Shown piece after piece: positions 58,642 to 64,000 of a stretch of 64,000 bases of DNA. The DNA comes from Spinacia oleracea (Eukaryota > Streptophyta > Magnoliopsida > Caryophyllales > Amaranthaceae). Each line of letters starts with the position of its first letter. Positions within the stretch are counted from its first letter, which is position 1. Below the pieces are notes generated by a model, which was given only the letters and a program-made list of their open reading frames with translations, had not been told where the DNA came from and made no database searches. Position numbers and translations under genes: made by a program. Location: contig NC_079490.1 in NCBI RefSeq assembly GCF_020520425.1, positions 122,532,715-122,596,714 of the forward strand, in the 5' to 3' direction.

Positions 58642-59050
58642 ATTATGTATTCAATGCATGAATTAGCATGATTATTATTGTTTTTGCATCTGTCAAAAAA
58701 TTTGGAATTTTTTTTGATTTTTCGGAATTTTTACGAATTATTGGATGAATTGCGTAATAATCAGGTCCGAAATAAAAAATGTTCGTTTTTTCGAGTTTTA
58801 AAACCCTAATTTGATTGAAAACGATTTTCTAAGATCAACTCATGTGAACGGAATTGCAAAAATAGGCCTCGAAGTGTCGTTTTTTGGGCGTTTTTGTTAA
58901 TTTTTTAATTTTTTTTTTGCTAAGCAAGTGAGAATAATATTAAGGCTCAAACAATTACAACCTAAACTAACTTCAAGAGAAACAAACCAACTAGGTTGGA
59001 CCATTTCAACAAAAAGTTAGCAAAACAACCAACAGCTAGGGATACAAAGC

Positions 59051-62000
59051 TTATAAGCTCACAAACCAACTATTGTCTTTCCTGTTTACATACTTAGGCA
59101 AGATTGCTTGAATTCTACTCTTCACAGTTTGCTTCATAGTACCAACTGTAACTTTAACAGCAGGAACCAACTGATCCCATAGACTAGTGTTCCTGCATCT
59201 CCAGATTAGGTACACTAGAGCCACAATTGCTGCATAGTACACCTGCTTCCTGAATTTGGTGTGTCTTCCATGCTTGATGCTTCTATATAGATGATGTAAA
59301 TCAACAGCAGTAGTGTTGATCCCCAACCATGCCTTCATTGCTACCAAACATTGCTTGCTGTAAAAGCAATCAAAGAAAAGATGATGGTGATCCTTATCAT
59401 TCTGTCCACAAATTAAACAGCTTGCAGAGCTACTAATACCAATTTTAGCCATTTTAGCTGTAGTTTGCAACCTGGATTGGATTGCTAGCCAAGAAATAAA
59501 CCTGTGCTTTGGGGTATTAAGCCTATTCCACACCAATCTGTCCCAATGGACCTTAGGTCTATTACCTGCCAGCTTGTTATAGACTTGCTTCACATAATAT
59601 TTAGTCATTGCACCTATTTCTGCTTCAGTAAACACCATTTTAAGTTTCTCTTTAGTACTGCAAACCTGTTTCCAATACCAGCTAGCTGTATTGTTAGGAT
59701 GATAATCCCACCAGTCCCCATCCTTTAAGTAAACTGAGGTAACCCACTTGATCTATTCATTGTCCTGTTTAGTAGTCAAAGCCCATACATATTTGCCTAT
59801 ACTAGCAATATTCCATAACAGGACATCTCTAAACCCCAATCCACCATTCTGCTTGTCACAACAAAGCCTCTCCCATGCAATGCTGCTTGGTTTGCTACTG
59901 TAAGCATGCCCACTCCAAAGGAAAGCCCTGCAAATCTTCACAAAGTCTTGAAGAACGCTCTTTGGAAGCACATATATCTGAGTCCAGTACATATGCAAGC
60001 TAAGCAAGACAGAATTAACTAACTGCATTCTAGCTGTGTAGGAAAGATTCCTGGAACTCCATACTTTAATCCTAGCAGTCATCTTATCCACCAACACCCC
60101 ACACTGAGCTGCATATATCTTTTTGGAACAGATGGGAACTCCCAGATATTTAAATGGTAAGGTACTTCTAACAAACCCAGAAGCATCCACCACCCTTTGA
60201 ACATCACCATCAGACATTCCATGACAATATATGGATGATTTCTGATGATTGGCTTTCAAACCTAAAGAGTTAGAAAACAGCTTAAAAGCTTGCTAGAGCA
60301 GATAAATTGAAGGATATTCACCTTTGCAACAAAGAATCAAGTCATCAGCAAAGCATAAGTGTGTGAGCCTAACCTCTTTGCATCTAGGATGGAACTGAAA
60401 CTGTGACAAGGCACTCATCTTCTGCAAGATCCTTGACAAATATTCCATGCATATAACAAAAAGAAGAGGGGAAATGGGATCACCCTGTCTCAAACCTCTC
60501 TGGGATTTGAAAAAACCATGCATTGAACCATTGATCATCAAAGAAAACATAGGTGTAGTGACACATTCCATTACTATATTCACAAACTGCACTGGAAACT
60601 CCAAGCATTCCATCATTTCTCTCAGAAACTGCCAATCCACAGTATCATAGGCTTTCTGCAAGTCTATCTTCATCAGACAACTAGGTTTCACCCCTTTCCT
60701 TCCATAGTGTCTCACTAGGTCTTGCACCACCATTATATTGTGGACAATATATCTACTATGAACAAAACCACCTTGGTTCTCCAAAATAAGATCAGGAAGC
60801 ACCTGTCTCAATCTACCACATAGGACTTTAGTAATACACTTATACAATGTATTGCAGCAAGAAATTGGCCTGAAATCACCTACATTCCTTGGACACTTAG
60901 TCTTAGGAATTAAAGTTACAACTGTGTGATTCACTTCCTTTAACAGTTTACCATGATGTAAAACATCTAAAACAACATCAATAGTTTCCTTACCAACAAT
61001 GTGCCAAGTGTCCTTGTAAAAGTAAGAACCAAACCCATCAGGTCCTGGTGCCTTAACACATAGAATAGAAAATAGAGATGCCTTCACCTCATCCACAGTA
61101 TAAGGTGCAGTAAGAATTGCTTTGTGATTTTCCTGACACACTGGACCAATTTGGACAACCTGCTTAATAACTGGAGTTCTAGATTCTTGTACACTACCCA
61201 ACAACAACTTGTAATACTCAATAAATGCCTCTGAAACCTCACCAGGCTTGTCTCTCCAACTCCCCTCCTTGTCATGGATACAATACACCTGATTTTGAAT
61301 ATTTCTACTTTTAATACTTTGATGAAACAGAGCTGTGTTCTCATCACCAGCCTTAATCCATGTCAGCTTAGCCTTCTGACTCAAAAATTCCAAGTAAGCC
61401 TTATGCTTGATCTTATAATCCTGAATAGCTTCTAACTCTTTATTAGCAAGACATTGATCATTAGGGTTTGAATGCATGATCTCTTGAGCAGCTATCATAG
61501 CATGATAAGCATTTAAATCAGCAGCTTGTACATCAGAAAACCCACTTTTATTAAGGTCTTTTAGAGCAACCTTAACTGTCTTCAGTTTACTAACCAACAT
61601 AAACATTTTGCTCCCACTTACTTGAGTATTCCAAGCTGCCTGGATTATATCATTGGAAACAAGAGAACTCTTCCACATTGTAAAATACTTAAAAGGTTTC
61701 CTTCCCCCCACCAGTTCTAGTATATACAGTCAGAAGGCCAGGTGAGTGATCAAACTGGCCTTCAGGCATAAACACACCTCTGCTGTTGGATAACACCCCT
61801 TCCATGTTTGATTAGCTAAAACTCTATCCAGCTTTGAAAAGACCCTATCAGGCCCATGCTGTTTATTGTTCCAGGTGTACAAATTTCCTACACACTTAAC
61901 ATCCTCCATTCCACACAGATGCATACAATTGTTAATATCAACAATCTCTGCATGCCTAACAGGACAACCTATCCTTTCATTCACAGCCATAACACAATTG

Positions 62001-62419
62001 AAATCCCCACATAGAATCCAAGGCCCCTGAGTGTTAAGTAAACCCAAATCCCTCCATAATTCTTGTCTCATACCATGATCATTGAAGGCATAAATGAATG
62101 TACAATGAAAGCTAGGCATACCACTAAGAGGTGTGATATGACAGTGAAGAAACTGACTTGATGCAGCAATAATATTCACTGTAAAACAACCAGATTTCCA
62201 AGCAACAACAATTCTACCCCCAGGATGATAACTACCATTACTAGTAAAATACCAATTTGTAAACACCTTTTGATAAAGCTTACCTAAGTTAGGGAGCTTT
62301 AACTTATGTTCCAGAAGTCCCACCAGCCCCACCTCATACTTATGAATGAAATGCTTGACTTCATTATGCTTTTGAGATGAGTTGAGACCCCTTACATTCC
62401 AAGCTAATATCATATCCAT
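59051..62419 (-). pseudogene. LINE ORF2: endonuclease, reverse transcriptase, zinc-binding domain
   Basis: Makes the nick and performs target-primed reverse transcription. Start MDMILAWNVRGLNSSQKHNE (apurinic-type endonuclease; GDFNCVMAVNERIG further in). RT from about 61080 (APGPDGFGSYFYKDTW, LIPKTKCPRNVGDFRPISCC, MKIDLQKAYDTVDW, GLRQGDPISPLLF, and the catalytic FADD at about 60345). A C-terminal zf-RVT domain (PKHRFISWLAIQSRLQT, CLICGQNDKDHHHLFFDCFY) runs to the stop at 59051. About 1120 codons, normal length. Lesions: a locally shifted frame between about 61785 and 61705 (two compensating indels), an in-frame TAG at 60293-60295, and another stop at 59753-59755. All large blocks share one frame. 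Confidence 0.95.
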
Positions 62420-63549
62420 TAGGATGAGAAGGGTCCCCCCTTCTAGCTACATTGCTTCCATGATCTCCACCAGTACCTCCATTGCTTCCAAGGTCACCTC
62501 CTCCATCAATCTGACCCACACCCTCCAGTATCTGAAAGGCATTAACAGTTTGAGTTGGAGTCACTGATGATGGCCTTACCCTAATTGGTCCGAGTGCTCT
62601 TTGAAAGCCCTCTGGATCCATGGGTGATTCATTCCCAACAGATACAGTTTCAGTTGTAGTATTCATAGTGTGTGCCACAATTGGTTGTTTCCAAACCCAA
62701 ACTCTCTTAGTGTTTCCCAACCTACACTCAGTAGACACATGCCCAACCCCTCTGCAATTTGTACAATCAGTTGGCCTCCATTCATAGTGCACCCTGACTC
62801 CTGTCATTTCTCCTTTCTCATTTCTGAATGATATCTCCTCAGGAAATTTCTGTGACAATGGAACATCCACCAGAACCCTTGCATATTGCAACTTATCTCT
62901 ACAGGCAGTAGCAAAGTCTCTCTTGATAGGTTTTCCTATCTGGCTCACAATTTTGAACAAAGATTTTTCACCCCAATACTTAAAATTGAGTTTAAGCTAT
63001 AACCATATAGGTATTGACTTCACATCATCTTTGTCCATGTCCATATCAACAGACCAGGGTTTAAGAACTAAAGGCTTGCTATCAAAGAAATAATGTCCAG
63101 TGAGAACCTTATCTCTGCAATCCATAGTCTTAAAACGCACCAAGTATATACCCTTTTTCACCAATACAACCTTATCAACATTCAAATGTTTCCAGATTCT
63201 CCTAATGAAACCTTCTATGACATTAATAGGGGGATTAGCACCCACAACATAGCACACAACAACAGAATTCCAGAAATCCACCTCTTCTTGAATATCATCA
63301 AAATCAATTTCAATCGGAAAAACAGAGCTATCTCCATTAGATTCCATTATCGGTACAACTTCATGGTTTAATTAAATCAGGTGTAGCCACAGTATGATTA
63401 GATTCATTATCAGATTCAGCAGAATCATTATTAGTCATATTATCGTCATTTTCATTTAACTGATGCAAAATAGGGATTGTACCCACTTCTACATTGTTTC
63501 GGGTTTGAGTTCTACCTGCACTTCCAGACGAACTATGAATATGCTGCAT
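62364..63549 (-). pseudogene. LINE ORF1: DUF4283 / CCHC zinc-knuckle protein
   Basis: RNA-binding partner of ORF2. The N-terminus starts MQHIHSSSGSAGRTQTRNN at 63549 in one frame (to 63361). The DUF4283 core (FDDIQEEVDFWNSVVVCYVV, KGIYLVRFKTMDCRDKVL) is in a second frame from 63347, broken by a TAG at 62997-62999 just before KYWGEKSLFKIVSQIGKPIK. The C-terminal part carries TDCTNCRGVGHVSTECR, a CX2CX4HX4C knuckle, and a Gly/Asp-rich tail. The end overlaps the ORF2 start by 56 nt in a different frame, normal for plant L1 elements. So at least one frameshift and one stop. Confidence 0.9.
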
Positions 63550-63571
63550 AAGTTTTTGTTAATTTTTAATT

Positions 63572-64000
63572 AAAAATTAAAAGTGTCGTACAGTAATTCA
63601 ATTAAAAGGTCAACCTAAACTACTCGGAATTGCTTGAAATTTTGACACAATGTTGCTGCGTATATTCTTGATTTATGGTAAAATTTTCAGATTTTTCCGA
63701 TAAGTATAAACCCTAATTTTTCCTTTCCCCAATTCGTAAAATTTGATACCCTAATTGACTTTTAATTAATTTTGGGTTAATGATTCGGTTAATTGGGAAA
63801 GGGGATATAATTTCATGGGTCAGTGGCTAATTTTAAAAATTATTGGATTAAAATTTTGAATGGTTTCGTTAATTTTAATCGCACTTAAACCAAATTATTA
63901 AAAATCTGAAATTTAAATGTTAAAGAACGATTTAAAGCTTCGGATTTTATTAATTAAAAGTTCAAATTTTAATGTTGACTCGTTCGTTCATAAAAGTTTG
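63572..64000 (+). other. Leader of copia D, continuation
   Basis: AT-rich sequence after the LINE's right TSD, continuous in character with 58642-58889. No gene or repeat seen. Confidence 0.6.

Larger units (their letters stand above)
58911..63551 (-). mobile_element. Full-length L1-type LINE (minus orientation)
   Basis: 4.64 kb non-LTR retrotransposon with ORF1 and ORF2 in overlapping frames and a short A tail (T-run 58911-58918 on plus). It is flanked by a ~20-bp TSD GTTTTTGTTAATTTTTAATT (58890-58910 with one extra T, and 63552-63571). Both ORFs are broken, so it is an inactive but complete copy, inserted into the copia D leader. Confidence 0.95.
22620..64000 (+). mobile_element. Tat-like gypsy element C (5' LTR and leader), containing B, A, G, D and the LINE
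   Basis: The 5' LTR starts TGTAGACACC at 22620 inside copia F and ends CCCCTACA at 57198, followed by a primer-binding site TGGCGACTCCACTGGGGA. Its LTR is split by element B at 23670/56202. Only the LTR (about 2.05 kb once B is removed) and about 425 bp of leader (57199-57623) are seen before copia D interrupts it. Its right side is outside the window, so the 5-bp TSD (candidate ATGGG, 22615-22619) cannot be checked. Confidence 0.8.
57624..64000 (+). mobile_element. Copia element D, 5' LTR and leader, right side outside window
   Basis: The LTR 57624-58628 is followed by the primer-binding site and leader (58629-58889, resuming at 63572). A LINE is nested in the leader. Related to copia E (3' LTR at 14115-15087). 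The TSD cannot be checked because the 3' end lies outside. Confidence 0.8.

Overview
This window is plant nuclear DNA, almost certainly from a eudicot: AT-rich, with plant Helitron, Ty1/copia, Ty3/gypsy (Tat/Ogre/Retand-like), L1-type LINE, CACTA, MULE, Stowaway and Harbinger-type elements and GT-AG introns. A Caryophyllales source is a guess based only on the Retand-like architecture of the gypsy elements. I see no intact ordinary host gene, rRNA, tRNA or CRISPR. Nearly every base can be assigned to layered transposons, and several layers are confirmed by target-site duplications (TSDs) and by uninterrupted 'empty-site' copies elsewhere in the window.

Layout. (1) 1-8558: right part of a Helitron. 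It has a decayed Rep/PIF1-helicase gene (423-3350), an 11-exon RPA1-like gene (5539-7941), and a textbook 3' end (hairpin plus CTAG|T) at 8558. (2) 8559-13677: right part of a CACTA-like element carrying fragments of an unidentified spliced gene on the minus strand and a 130-bp hairpin. It ends with a CACTAGTAC terminus at 13677, inside the 3' end of copia element E (13678-15087). (3) 15088-15470 and 18702-19192: an old LTR-like remnant (H). It is split by a Harbinger/Tourist-type MITE (15471-18698) swollen to 3.2 kb by AAT/TAAATAA repeats, which itself hosts two Stowaways. (4) 19193-22619: 5' part of copia F, with a MULE (19368-20463) in its LTR.

(5) From 22620, a Tat-like gypsy element C sits in the protease region of F. 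The LTR of C is split by gypsy element B (minus orientation, 23671-56196, TSD GATCC). The 3' LTR of B is in turn split twice: by A, a same-family element in plus orientation (24251-36601, TSD CGAGG), and by copia G (36973-46676, TSD CACGT). The intact 5' LTR of B (54723-56196) shows both insertion sites unoccupied. (6) C resumes at 56202, ends its LTR at 57198, and is entered at 57624 by copia D. The leader of D holds a full-length LINE in minus orientation (58911-63551, ~20-bp TSD).

Functionally, A keeps an intact gag ORF, a frameshifted protease and an antisense, intron-containing extra ORF, but has no reverse transcriptase or integrase. B has lost gag-pro as well and instead carries a fragment of an ECT-type YTH-domain gene. 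G is structurally young but has lost its RT core. These three look like passengers that would need proteins from other elements. Short GC-rich palindromes, often in pairs, recur throughout A and B in LTRs, leader, intron and spacers; they are the most unusual unexplained signal in the window.
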